Assembly (NCBI RefSeq): GCF_026011735.1
Contig: NZ_BRVN01000020.1
Span: 1 to 53,142 of the forward strand
From: Dietzia sp. NCCP-2495
GTDB taxonomy: Bacteria; Actinomycetota; Actinomycetes; Mycobacteriales; Mycobacteriaceae
DNA: 53,142 nucleotides
Direction of reading: 5' to 3'
This document shows positions 38,514 through 53,142 of the stretch, in pieces. Positions within the stretch are counted from its first letter, which is position 1, and the number at the start of each line of letters is the position of its first letter. The notes below the pieces were generated by a model, which saw only the letters and a list, made by a program, of their open reading frames with translations, was not told where the DNA came from and did no database searches. A program made the translations under genes and the position numbers.

Positions 38514-41003
38514 GTGCACATCGCGCAGTCCTGGCTGACCGAGATCCTGCAGCGCGCCAACGACGGCTGGTCGGTGACCCCCGCCGAGCTCGACGCGGGC
38601 TTCGTGCGCGTCGGCCTCGAGGTGGAGGGCGAGCCCCGGACACTCCCGGAGATCACCGGTCCACTGACCATAGGCCGCGTCGACTCGATCGAGGAGCTCG
38701 AGGGATTCAAGAAGCCGATCCGCTTCTGCCTGGTCGACGTCGGCGGCGAGGAGCCGCAGCAGATCGTCTGCGGTGCCCGGAACTTCGCCGAGGGTGACCT
38801 CGTGGTGGTGGCCCTGCCCGGCACCGTCCTGCCCGGCGGGTTCGAGATCGGCAAGCGCAAGACCTACGGCAAGCCCAGTGAGGGCATGATCTGTTCCGCC
38901 TCCGAGCTCGGGATCGGCTCCGATCACAGCGGCATCATCGTGCTCGCGCCCGGCACCGCCGAGCCCGGCGACGCGGCCGGCCCGGTGCTGGCCGCCGGCG
39001 GCCCCGAGCAGGACACGGTCATCGAGCTCAACGTCACGCCGGACCGTGGCTACTGCCTGTCCGCTCGCGGCCTGGCCCGCGAGCTGGCGTGCGGGTTCGA
39101 CCTGGACTTCGCGGATCCGGCCACCGAGCTGGGACTGCCGTCGCAGGGGGAGACGTGGCCGCTCGAGGTCACCGAGGAGGCCGGTGCACAGCGCTTCGCC
39201 CTGCGTCGCGTCACCGGGGTCGATCCCTCGGCGGTGACCCCGTGGTGGCTCGCCCGTCGCCTGCTGCTGTCGGGCGTGCGTCCGATCTCGCCGGCGGTCG
39301 ACGTGACCAACTACGTCATGCTCGAGCTCGGGCATCCCATGCACGCCTTCGACGCCGCGACCATCTCGGGCGGACTCTCCGTCCGTCGGGCCCGCGCGGG
39401 GGAGAAGCTCACCACGCTCGACGACGCGGTGCGCACCCTCGACCCCGAGGACGTCGTGATCTGCGACGAGACCGGTCCCATCTCGCTGGCCGGCGTCATG
39501 GGCGGTGCCCGCACCGAGGTCTCCGACACGACCACGGACGTGCTGCTCGAGGCCGCCGTCTGGGACACGCTCGCGGTGTTCCGGACCATCCGCCGTCACA
39601 AGCTGCCGAGTGAGGCGGGCAAGCGCTACGAGCGTGGCGTGGACGCCGCGGCCTCGATCGCCGCGCTCGACCGGGCTGCCACGCTGCTCGCCGAGATCAC
39701 CGGCGGCACCGTCGAGGCGTCGCTCACGGACGTGGGCTCTGCCCCGGACATGCCCACGATCTCCTTCGATCCGGAGCGTCCCTCGCGGGTCGCCGGTCTC
39801 GGGTACCCGGCCGGTACCGCGCGTCGTCGCCTTGAGCAGATCGGTGCCGAGGTGACCGGCGACGACGCCGTGCTCCTCCAGGTCACCCCGCCCACGTGGC
39901 GACCGGACCTGACCGGCCCGGCGGACCTCGTGGAGGAGGTGCTGCGCCTGGAGGGACTCGAGGACATCCCGTCGGTGGTGCCCACCGCCCCCGCTGGCCG
40001 GGGCCTCACCGCCACCCAGCGGGGTCGCCGCGCCGTGGGGCGCGCCCTGGCCGCCGCCGGCCATGTCGAGGTGCTCACCTCGCCGTTCTGCGATCCGTCC
40101 GTGTTCGACGCGATGGGATTGGACGACGACGACGAGCGCCGCGCCACCATGTCCGTGGTCAATCCCCTCGAGAGCGACAAGGCGCATCTCGCGACGACGC
40201 TCCTGCCGTCGCTGGTGGACATCGCGCGTCGCAACCTGACCCGGGGCACCCGCGACCTCTCGCTGTACTCGCTCGCCCAGGTGGCGTTCCGCACTCCGTC
40301 CACTACAGGCGTGGAGATGCTGCCAGTCGACCGGGAGCCCACCGCCGACGAGCAGAAGGTCCTCAGCGACTCTCTGCCGGACCAGCCGCTGCACGTGGCG
40401 GCGGTGTACACGGGCAAGCGCGAGCCGGCCGGTCACGCCTCGGCGGGACGCGAGGCCGACGCTCTCGACGCGGTCCACGCCGCCGAGATCGTCGGGACCG
40501 TTCTCGGCGTGGAGACCGAGGTCCGAGCGGCCACCTTCGCCCCGTGGCATCCCGGCCGCTGTGTCGAGGTCCTGGTGGACGGCACCGTCGTAGGTCACGC
40601 CGGTGAGTTGCACCCCGCTGCCTGCGAGCGGCTCGGGCTACCGGCACGGACGTGCGCGATGGAGATCGATCTCACGGCGATGGGCGTGCGCGAGGTACTG
40701 CCCGCGCCGGCGATCTCCGCGTTCCCGTCCGTGAACCAGGACGTGGCCGTGGTGGTGGACGCCGACGTCCCCGCCTCGTCCGTCGAAGCAGCGCTCGTCT
40801 CCGGCGGCGGCGACCTGCTGGAGAGCATCAGGTTGTTCGACATCTACACCGGTAGCCAGCTCGGTGAGGGCCGCAAGTCGCTCGCCTATGCACTCACGTT
40901 CCGGGCATACGACCGGACCTTGACCGAGGACGAGGCCAGCCAGTGGCGGACGGCGGCGGTGGACGCGGCCGCGAAGGCGGTCGGGGCGAGCCTGCGTGGC
41001 TGA
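38514..41003 (+). CDS. pheT: Phenylalanine-tRNA ligase beta subunit
   Basis: An 829-aa protein from GTG 38514 behind GAAGGA. In order: a tRNA-binding OB domain (KKPIRFCLVDVGGEEPQQIVCGARN near 63), B3/B4 editing domain (DVTNYVMLELGHPMHAFDA near 262), B5 domain, the synthetase-like core and the C-terminal ferredoxin-like anticodon-binding domain (ISAFPSVNQDVAVVVDADV; YDRTLTEDEASQWR). Full length. Its stop overlaps the thiD start. Confidence 0.97.
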   Translation: MHIAQSWLTEILQRANDGWSVTPAELDAGFVRVGLEVEGEPRTLPEITGPLTIGRVDSIEELEGFKKPIRFCLVDVGGEEPQQIVCGARNFAEGDLVVVALPGTVLPGGFEIGKRKTYGKPSEGMICSASELGIGSDHSGIIVLAPGTAEPGDAAGPVLAAGGPEQDTVIELNVTPDRGYCLSARGLARELACGFDLDFADPATELGLPSQGETWPLEVTEEAGAQRFALRRVTGVDPSAVTPWWLARRLLLSGVRPISPAVDVTNYVMLELGHPMHAFDAATISGGLSVRRARAGEKLTTLDDAVRTLDPEDVVICDETGPISLAGVMGGARTEVSDTTTDVLLEAAVWDTLAVFRTIRRHKLPSEAGKRYERGVDAAASIAALDRAATLLAEITGGTVEASLTDVGSAPDMPTISFDPERPSRVAGLGYPAGTARRRLEQIGAEVTGDDAVLLQVTPPTWRPDLTGPADLVEEVLRLEGLEDIPSVVPTAPAGRGLTATQRGRRAVGRALAAAGHVEVLTSPFCDPSVFDAMGLDDDDERRATMSVVNPLESDKAHLATTLLPSLVDIARRNLTRGTRDLSLYSLAQVAFRTPSTTGVEMLPVDREPTADEQKVLSDSLPDQPLHVAAVYTGKREPAGHASAGREADALDAVHAAEIVGTVLGVETEVRAATFAPWHPGRCVEVLVDGTVVGHAGELHPAACERLGLPARTCAMEIDLTAMGVREVLPAPAISAFPSVNQDVAVVVDADVPASSVEAALVSGGGDLLESIRLFDIYTGSQLGEGRKSLAYALTFRAYDRTLTEDEASQWRTAAVDAAAKAVGASLRG

Positions 41004-41820
41004 CGCGGTGATGGCTCCCCGCGTTCTGTGCATCGCCGGCACCGATCCGTCGGGTGGGGCCGGATTGCTCGCCGACACCAAGGCCGTCACCGCGCTCGGT
41101 GGCTATGCCATGGGTGTGGTGACCGCGGTGACGGTCCAGAACACCCGCGGGGTGTACGACGTCCACGCGGTGCCCGTCGATACCGTCATCGCGCAGCTCG
41201 ACGCCGTCGCCGACGACGTCCAGATCGATGCCGTGAAGATCGGGATGCTCGGGGAGGCCTCACTCGTCGAAGCGGTGGGTGAGTGGCTTCGTCGTCGTCG
41301 TCCTCCTCACGTGGTACTGGACCCCGTCATGGTGGCCACCACCGGCGGTCGCCTCGCGACCGACGACGCCGCGCGCATGCTGCGTGACCTCGTCCCGGTG
41401 GTCGAGCTCGTCACCCCGAACGTCCCCGAGCTCGGAGTGCTGAGTGGGGTGGACACCGCCCCGGACATCGAGGGGATCGTCGGTCAGGCCGAACTGGTCC
41501 ACGAACAGACCGGCAGTGCCGTACTCGCGACCACCGGTGACCTCCTGGACGGCAGCGCCGAGGACGTCCTGGTGCAGTCGACAGGGGAGCGCCGCACCAC
41601 GCTGCGTCTGCCGTTCGTTCGCGTCGACACGCCGCACACGCACGGCACCGGTTGCTCACTATCCTCGGCGCTGGCGACCGCGCGGGTGGGCGCGCCGGAC
41701 TGGGAAGCGGCCTATCGACGGGTCCGTCCGTGGATGGACGGTGCCCTGCACGGTGGGCTGAGCCTCGACGTGGGGAAGGGCTCCGGTCCGCTGGACCACA
41801 CCTGGTTCCTCCGCCGCTGA
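40996..41820 (+). CDS. thiD: Hydroxymethylpyrimidine/phosphomethylpyrimidine kinase
   Basis: A 274-aa ribokinase-fold enzyme that phosphorylates the pyrimidine part of thiamine twice. Motifs: CIAGTDPSGGAGLLADTKAV at the start, VTAVTVQNT, DAVKIGMLGEASLV, LDPVMVATTGG and the anion-hole HTHGTGCSLSSALAT. GTG 40996 overlaps the pheT stop by eight bases. An in-frame ATG at 41011 is another possible start. No other thiamine genes are nearby, so placement behind pheT is likely a matter of operon convenience. Confidence 0.93.
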   Translation: MADAVMAPRVLCIAGTDPSGGAGLLADTKAVTALGGYAMGVVTAVTVQNTRGVYDVHAVPVDTVIAQLDAVADDVQIDAVKIGMLGEASLVEAVGEWLRRRRPPHVVLDPVMVATTGGRLATDDAARMLRDLVPVVELVTPNVPELGVLSGVDTAPDIEGIVGQAELVHEQTGSAVLATTGDLLDGSAEDVLVQSTGERRTTLRLPFVRVDTPHTHGTGCSLSSALATARVGAPDWEAAYRRVRPWMDGALHGGLSLDVGKGSGPLDHTWFLRR

Positions 41821-41965
41821 TCGCCTGCGGTTCCCGTCTGACCACCGTCGTTGCCGCTCCGCGGTTCCCCTCTGACCTCGGACGATGATGTCGCGACGAC
41901 GATCGTGTCGTACGTCTGTGCGAATGTTGGTGCCGACATCCACACCAGACCAGCAGGAGACCACC

Positions 41966-42715
41966 ATGAACGCCGCCGATACCGCACAGAACACCGCCGC
42001 GTCCGCCCGCTCGGAGGGCAAGGCACTCGACCGGGTCCGCAAGCTCTTCGCCAAAGCCGAGAGCGTGGCCGGCACGCCCGAGGCGGAGGTGCTCCTCGAG
42101 CGTGCCTATGCGCTGTTGGCCAAATACGGGGTGGATGAGGCGCTCGCCAGATCCGGGCCGGATTCGGCGGCGTCCGAGGTGACGGTCCACGAGTACGTCC
42201 TGAGGGGGAAGTATCAGCCGGATCAGATCGGGCTCATCGCCTCGCTCGCCTCGGCGATGTACTGCAAGGCCGTGTCCTCCCGGCGCGCGGACGGCGCGCG
42301 CATCGTCTACGTCGTGGGGGTGCGACGGCATGTCGACCGGGTGGTGATGCTCGCGGGTGCCCTCATCGGGATCATGCTCGCCGGTGCGGCGCGACAGCGT
42401 CCGGGCCCCGGGGTCTCCGCGGTGAGCCACCGCAAGTCGTTCATGACCGGGTTCGCCTTCGAGGTTGGACGACGGCTCGCCGCGGCGGAGGCGAGTGCGG
42501 TCACCTCGAGCGCTGACGCGGTGGGTGCCGGCCTGGTGCTCTGCAACGATGCCGACCGGGCGGAGTCGGAGATGAGGCGGCGCTTTCCGCACACGGTCAG
42601 GGGAGCGAAGCGACGCGTCGGTTCCTCGGGGCTCGCGGCCGGGCGGAAGATGGGCGGTTCCGTGGATCTGGGCCAGCGTAGGTTCGACGGCGCGAGGCGG
42701 CAGATCGGCGCGTGA
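41966..42715 (+). CDS. DUF2786 domain protein
   Basis: A 249-aa protein. ATG 41966 is chosen because CAGGAGA stands nine bases ahead. The N-terminal DUF2786 segment reads ALDRVRKLFAKAESVAGTPE then AEVLLERAYALLAKYGVDEA, a short helical motif found in phage and actinobacterial proteins. The rest has IGLIASLASAMYCKAV, VGVRRHVDRVVMLAGAL and a basic C-terminus, a DUF7168-like region typical of such proteins. The function is unknown. It stands alone between thiD and the arginine cluster. Confidence 0.75.
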   Translation: MNAADTAQNTAASARSEGKALDRVRKLFAKAESVAGTPEAEVLLERAYALLAKYGVDEALARSGPDSAASEVTVHEYVLRGKYQPDQIGLIASLASAMYCKAVSSRRADGARIVYVVGVRRHVDRVVMLAGALIGIMLAGAARQRPGPGVSAVSHRKSFMTGFAFEVGRRLAAAEASAVTSSADAVGAGLVLCNDADRAESEMRRRFPHTVRGAKRRVGSSGLAAGRKMGGSVDLGQRRFDGARRQIGA

Positions 42716-42775
42716 GCCGGGCCGGCACGGGGCGGCGGCGATCCCGGGCAGGGAACTGCGCGCGACACGACTCGC

Positions 42776-44368
<1,593 letters not shown>

Positions 44369-44369
44369 C

Positions 44370-45301
44370 ATGCCCACTTCGATGAACGACGGGTCGACCC
44401 AGCTGACGCCGTTCGTCCGCGCGCACGTCCTCGCAGAGGCGCTCCCGTGGCTTCAGAAGTTCCACGACAAGATCGTCGTGGTGAAGTACGGCGGCAATGC
44501 GATGATCGACGAGAAGCTCAAGGCGGCGTTCGCCGCCGACATGGTCTTCCTGCGCACGTGCGGACTCAAGCCGGTGGTCGTCCACGGTGGAGGTCCGCAG
44601 ATCAACGCGATGCTCAGTCGACTGGGCATGGAGGGGGAGTTCCGCGGAGGGTTCCGCGTCACGACGCCCGAGGTGATGGACATCGTCCGGATGGTGCTGT
44701 TCGGCCAGGTCGGACGCGAGCTGGTCGGCCTCATCAACGCCCATGGTCCGTACGCCGTGGGCATCTCCGGTGAGGACGCCGGCATGTTCACCGCCGTCCG
44801 CCGCACCGCGATGGTCGACGGTGAGCCCACCGACATCGGACTCGTCGGGGACGTCGCTGCGGTCGAGCCCGGTGCCGTCCTCGACATCATCGAAGCCGGA
44901 CGGATCCCGGTGGTCTCCACTATCGCGCCCGATGCCGACGGTGTCGTCCACAACATCAACGCAGACTCCGCCGCAGGTGCGCTCGCCGCATCGCTCGGTG
45001 CGGAGAAGCTTGTCGTCCTTACAGATGTAGAGGGCCTCTACACCGACTGGCCCGACAGGTCATCTCTCGTCACCCACCTCGGGACCACGCCGCTCGAGGC
45101 GATTCTCCCGACTCTCGAGAGCGGCATGGTGCCCAAGATGGAGGCCTGCCTCCGTGCAGTCCAGGGCGGAGTGGGCGCGGCCCACGTCATCGACGGCCGG
45201 GTCGAGCACTCGGTGTTGCTCGAGATCCTCACCGAGGGCGGCATCGGCACCATGGTCACCGAGGGTGACCACCAGACCAGAGCAGCAGCAGGAGCAGCAC
45301 A

Positions 45302-45305
<4 letters not shown>
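44370..45305 (+). CDS. argB: Acetylglutamate kinase
   Basis: A 311-aa amino acid kinase-family enzyme, the arginine-inhibited second step of the pathway. [12 protein letters not shown] near 31 and [17 protein letters not shown] bind phosphates and substrate; RNAG-type [20 protein letters not shown] and [13 protein letters not shown] follow. The N-terminal helix (about 9-28) is the extension seen in arginine-sensitive hexameric forms. ACGGAGG precedes ATG 44370. Confidence 0.96.
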
Positions 45306-47966
<2,661 letters not shown>

Positions 47967-48020
47967 CCCGACCACCTACCCTTGAACACCTAGACAAACA
48001 ATCACCACAAGGAGAACACC

Positions 48021-50656
<2,636 letters not shown>

Positions 50657-50661
50657 GCGCC

Positions 50662-50898
50662 ATGTCCGTCATCGATGCACGTCTGCTGGAGATTCTCGCC
50701 TGCCCCGAGGACAAGGGGCCGCTCCTGTTGGTCGGCGACGACACGCTGTACAACGAGCGACTGCGCCGCGCCTACCGGATCGACGACGGCATCCCGGTCC
50801 TGTTGGTCGACGAGTCCCGCGCTGTCGACGAGACCGAGCACGCGGACCTGCTGGCCCGCGCGACCCCCGGCCCGGTGGAGAATCCCACCTCCGAGTGA
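50662..50898 (+). CDS. Trm112/YcaR-like small protein
   Basis: A 78-aa protein. ATG 50662 follows the argH stop by five bases. IDARLLEILACPEDKGPLLLVGDD then RIDDGIPVLLVDESR is the Trm112/UPF0434 pattern; the zinc ribbon keeps only the first CPxxK part, as in the YcaR group. Eukaryotic Trm112 activates methyltransferases; the bacterial role is not defined. Confidence 0.88.
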   Translation: MSVIDARLLEILACPEDKGPLLLVGDDTLYNERLRRAYRIDDGIPVLLVDESRAVDETEHADLLARATPGPVENPTSE

Positions 50899-50908
50899 TC
50901 ACCACCGA

Positions 50909-51655
50909 GTGAGCAGCGCATCTCACGACACGTCGGCCGGCGCCGTCCACCCGCTCAGGACTCTCTTGCGGGAGGCGGCGCCGTTCGACGCTGCTCTCAT
51001 CGTGCTCGGCGGGACCCTCTCGCACGGCCCTGTCACCCTGCGGATCGTCGAAGTCGAGGCCTACGGAGGACCACCGGATTCGGAGTATCCGGATCCAGCG
51101 GCCCACACCTGGCCAGGGATCACACCACGTAACGAAGTCATGTTCGGCGACGCCGGGCACCTGTACGTCTACCTCAGCCACGGGATCCACCAGTGCGTGA
51201 ACATCACGTGTAGACCTGCTGGCGAAGGGGGCGGCGTCCTCCTGCGAGCGGCACGCGTCGAGGAGGGACATGACGTCGTCGAACACCGCCGGCCCGGCAT
51301 CCGACCGAGGTCTCTGGCCCGCGGCCCGGGGAATCTGGGCCGCGCACTGGGGATAGACCTGTCGTTCCGAGGTCGGGACGTACTCTCGTCGTCGTCGTCG
51401 TCGATGTCGGCACCGGCGCAGTCACCGGTGTTGTTACCGGCGTCGCGCGATCTGACCCCGGTGACGTTCCGTCCCGACCCGGTGCCCTCGCGACTGGTCG
51501 CCTCCGGACCTCGCGTCGGAGTCTCGCGCGAGGCCGACCGTCCCTGGCGGTTCTGGATCGACGGCGCACCCGAGGTCTCGGCCTACCGGCGGAGCCCGAG
51601 GGCACCCGCCCCGGTACGCCGCGCGGGCGGCTCCGGCGGTGATGGGGGACAATGA
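50909..51655 (+). CDS. DNA-3-methyladenine glycosylase (AAG/MPG family)
   Basis: A 248-aa repair enzyme. I choose GTG 50909, ten bases after the previous stop, since the frame upstream is a shadow of the Trm112-like gene. The family core is clear: [10 protein letters not shown] (catalytic Glu), [38 protein letters not shown] and the [12 protein letters not shown] loop, with WRFWI at the end. A Ser run and Pro-rich stretch near 157-175 (partly from repeated TCG codons at 51388-51402) interrupts the fold. It removes alkylated purines from DNA. Its stop overlaps the tyrS ATG. Confidence 0.9.
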   Translation: MSSASHDTSAGAVHPLRTLLREAAPFDAALIVLGGTLSHGPVTLRIVEVEAYGGPPDSEYPDPAAHTWPGITPRNEVMFGDAGHLYVYLSHGIHQCVNITCRPAGEGGGVLLRAARVEEGHDVVEHRRPGIRPRSLARGPGNLGRALGIDLSFRGRDVLSSSSSSMSAPAQSPVLLPASRDLTPVTFRPDPVPSRLVASGPRVGVSREADRPWRFWIDGAPEVSAYRRSPRAPAPVRRAGGSGGDGGQ

Positions 51656-52932
51656 ACGCCGTGACCAACAACATCCTCGATGACCTGCAGTGGCGTGGAC
51701 TGATCGCCCAGTCGACGGACCTCGACGCCCTTCGTGCCCATCTCGACGAGGGGGCGGTGTCGCTGTATTGCGGGTTCGACCCCACGGGGCCGAGTCTGCA
51801 CGCCGGTCACCTCATCCCGCTCCTCACGCTTCGCCGATTCCAGCTCGCCGGGCATCGTCCGGTGGTCCTGGCCGGTGGCGCGACGGGGATGATCGGCGAC
51901 CCCCGCGAGGTGGGTGAGAGGGTCATGAACACCTCGGACACCGTCGCGGAGTGGGCCGAGCGGATCTCCGGTCAGCTCGAGCGCTTCGTCGATCTCACCG
52001 AGGGACCGACCGGCGCCCGGGTGGTCAACAACATGCAGTGGACCGGTCACCTCTCGGCGATCGAGTTCCTCCGGGACATCGGCAAGCACTTTTCGCTCAA
52101 CACAATGCTCGGACGCGACACCGTCAAGCGCAGGCTCGAGGGCGACGGCATCTCGTACACCGAGTTCTCCTACATGCTGCTCCAGGCCAACGACTTCCTG
52201 CAGTTGCGTCGGAACATGGGAGTCACGCTCCAGGTCGGTGGTTCCGACCAGTGGGGCAACATCATCGGTGGCGTCGACCTGAACCGTCGCGTCGACTCCG
52301 AGTCGGTGCACGCCATGACGGTTCCGCTCGTGACGTCAGCGGACGGTAAGAAGTTCGGCAAGTCCACCGGTGGTGGAAGCCTGTGGCTCGATCCGGAGTT
52401 GACCAGCCCCTACACCTGGTACCAGTACTTCCTCAACACCGCGGATGCCGATGTCGTGAAGTACCTGCGCTGGTTCTCCTTCCTCAGCAAGGAGGAGATC
52501 GAGGAACTCGAGGCGATCACCGCCGAGAAGCCGCACCTGCGTGCCGCGCAGAAGCGACTCGCCGAGGAGATGACGACTCTCGTCCACGGAGTCGCCGCCA
52601 CCGAGTCGGTGCAGCTCGCCTCGCAGGCGCTGTTCGGTCGCGGGGAGCTCACCGGTCTTGACGAGTTGACTCTCGCCGCCGCACTCGAGGACGCCGGCTC
52701 GGTCGAGTTGGCCGCCGACGCACCCAGGTCGATCACTGATCTCCTGGTGGCCTCGGGTCTCAGCGAGAGTAAGGGCGCGGCCCGTCGCGCCGTCGGGGAG
52801 GGGGGCGCATACGTGAACAACGAGCGCATCTCCGATCCGGAATGGGCGCCGGCCGCCGAGGACCTTCTCCACGGCAGTTGGCTGGTACTGCGGCGAGGAA
52901 AGAAGAGCTTTGCAGGAGTGCGGATCCGCTGA
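51652..52932 (+). CDS. tyrS: Tyrosine-tRNA ligase
   Basis: A 426-aa class I synthetase. [19 protein letters not shown] carries the HIGH-type motif, [15 protein letters not shown] the tyrosine pocket and KKFGKSTGG the KMSKS-type loop. An S4 domain near the C-terminus ([18 protein letters not shown]) binds tRNA. ATG 51652 overlaps the glycosylase stop by four bases; GTG 51661 is an alternative. Confidence 0.97.
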   Translation: MNAVTNNILDDLQWRGLIAQSTDLDALRAHLDEGAVSLYCGFDPTGPSLHAGHLIPLLTLRRFQLAGHRPVVLAGGATGMIGDPREVGERVMNTSDTVAEWAERISGQLERFVDLTEGPTGARVVNNMQWTGHLSAIEFLRDIGKHFSLNTMLGRDTVKRRLEGDGISYTEFSYMLLQANDFLQLRRNMGVTLQVGGSDQWGNIIGGVDLNRRVDSESVHAMTVPLVTSADGKKFGKSTGGGSLWLDPELTSPYTWYQYFLNTADADVVKYLRWFSFLSKEEIEELEAITAEKPHLRAAQKRLAEEMTTLVHGVAATESVQLASQALFGRGELTGLDELTLAAALEDAGSVELAADAPRSITDLLVASGLSESKGAARRAVGEGGAYVNNERISDPEWAPAAEDLLHGSWLVLRRGKKSFAGVRIR

Positions 52933-52959
52933 TTCGGGGGACTGCACTAACACGACAAC

Positions 52960-52979
52960 GTCGGCTTTGCCGGCATTTT
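52960..52979 (+). terminator. Terminator after tyrS
   Basis: GTCGGC (52960-52965), loop TTT, GCCGGC (52969-52974, one G-U pair), followed by ATTTTC. A short stem with a T-run, a plausible intrinsic terminator. Confidence 0.6.
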
Positions 52980-53008
52980 CGTGCATTTGGGACCTTTGAC
53001 CTGCAGGT

Positions 53009-53037
53009 TTGCTTTTCCGTTCATGCGTGCGTAACTT
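53009..53037 (+). promoter_or_regulatory. Possible promoter for a downstream unit
   Basis: TTGCTT (53009-53014) and TAACTT (53032-53037) are 17 bases apart. No coding start follows in the last 100 bases, so it may drive a long untranslated leader or RNA gene beyond the window. The rest of 52980-53142 shows no gene. Confidence 0.35.
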
Positions 53038-53142
53038 AATTGGAGCCGGAGCAAGCGAGACCAGCCGAGAGGCGCGGGACTCGCTCGCAAAAGGCGCGCT
53101 CCAGAGAGTGATTCGAGAACCACGGTTTTGGCTGAGGTTCAA

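Noticed and set aside
38478-40613. 711-codon leftward frame opposite pheT
   Set aside because: Antisense shadow of pheT, His/Gly/Arg-rich.
51376-51405. TCG/CGT-like trinucleotide run as a possible repeat element
   Set aside because: It is a short Ser-codon run inside the glycosylase gene, too short to call a separate repeat.

Overview
The window is high-GC DNA from an actinobacterium of the Mycobacteriales (Corynebacteriales). The core gene order (polA, rpsA, coaE with a GrpB-like fusion, uvrB, universal stress protein, MBL hydrolase, uvrA, infC-rpmI-rplT-tsnR, pheST, arg cluster, tyrS) matches what is known for Mycobacterium, Rhodococcus, Gordonia and Dietzia. A Dietzia-like host is a reasonable guess, but the sequence alone does not prove the genus.

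Region 1 (1-6107) is the right end of an integrated mobile element. It holds the C-terminal part of a type ISP restriction-modification enzyme, a compact protein with family A DNA polymerase motifs directly behind it, a phage-like small DNA-binding protein, 11-bp tandem repeats, an Ala-tRNA-like gene with a damaged acceptor stem, a small protein resembling ADP-ribosyltransferase-fold N-termini, and a divergent excisionase/repressor-integrase control region with paired palindromes. The integrase stops 12 bases from the 3' end of a Leu(CAA)-type tRNA (6105-6181), the likely attachment site. The other end of the element lies outside the window.

Region 2 (6248-25634) is chromosomal backbone: polA, a three-gene polar amino acid ABC importer, a methyltransferase, rpsA, a decayed DUF4185 gene, coaE, an intact secreted DUF4185 protein, uvrB, a stress protein, a DUF732-like lipoprotein, a HelD-like RNA polymerase-associated helicase, a DoxX protein with a long LEA-like tail, and an MBL hydrolase.

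Region 3 (25772-37283) holds uvrA with a histone-like tail, DUF1844, the infC-rpmI-rplT operon behind a structured leader with a probable AUC start, tsnR coupled to an ABC-F ATPase, a coupled pair of exported lipase-like proteins, and a NarL-type two-component system with two palindromes in front.

Region 4 (37334-53142) carries pheS-pheT-thiD, a DUF2786 protein, and a coupled arginine cluster argC-X-argB-argD-argF-argR followed by argG-argH. argJ is not in its usual place; an unrecognised 169-aa gene sits there instead. Tandem ArgR-like boxes cover the argC promoter. A Trm112-like gene, an alkyladenine glycosylase and tyrS follow. The last 200 bases hold a terminator and a possible promoter for something beyond the window.
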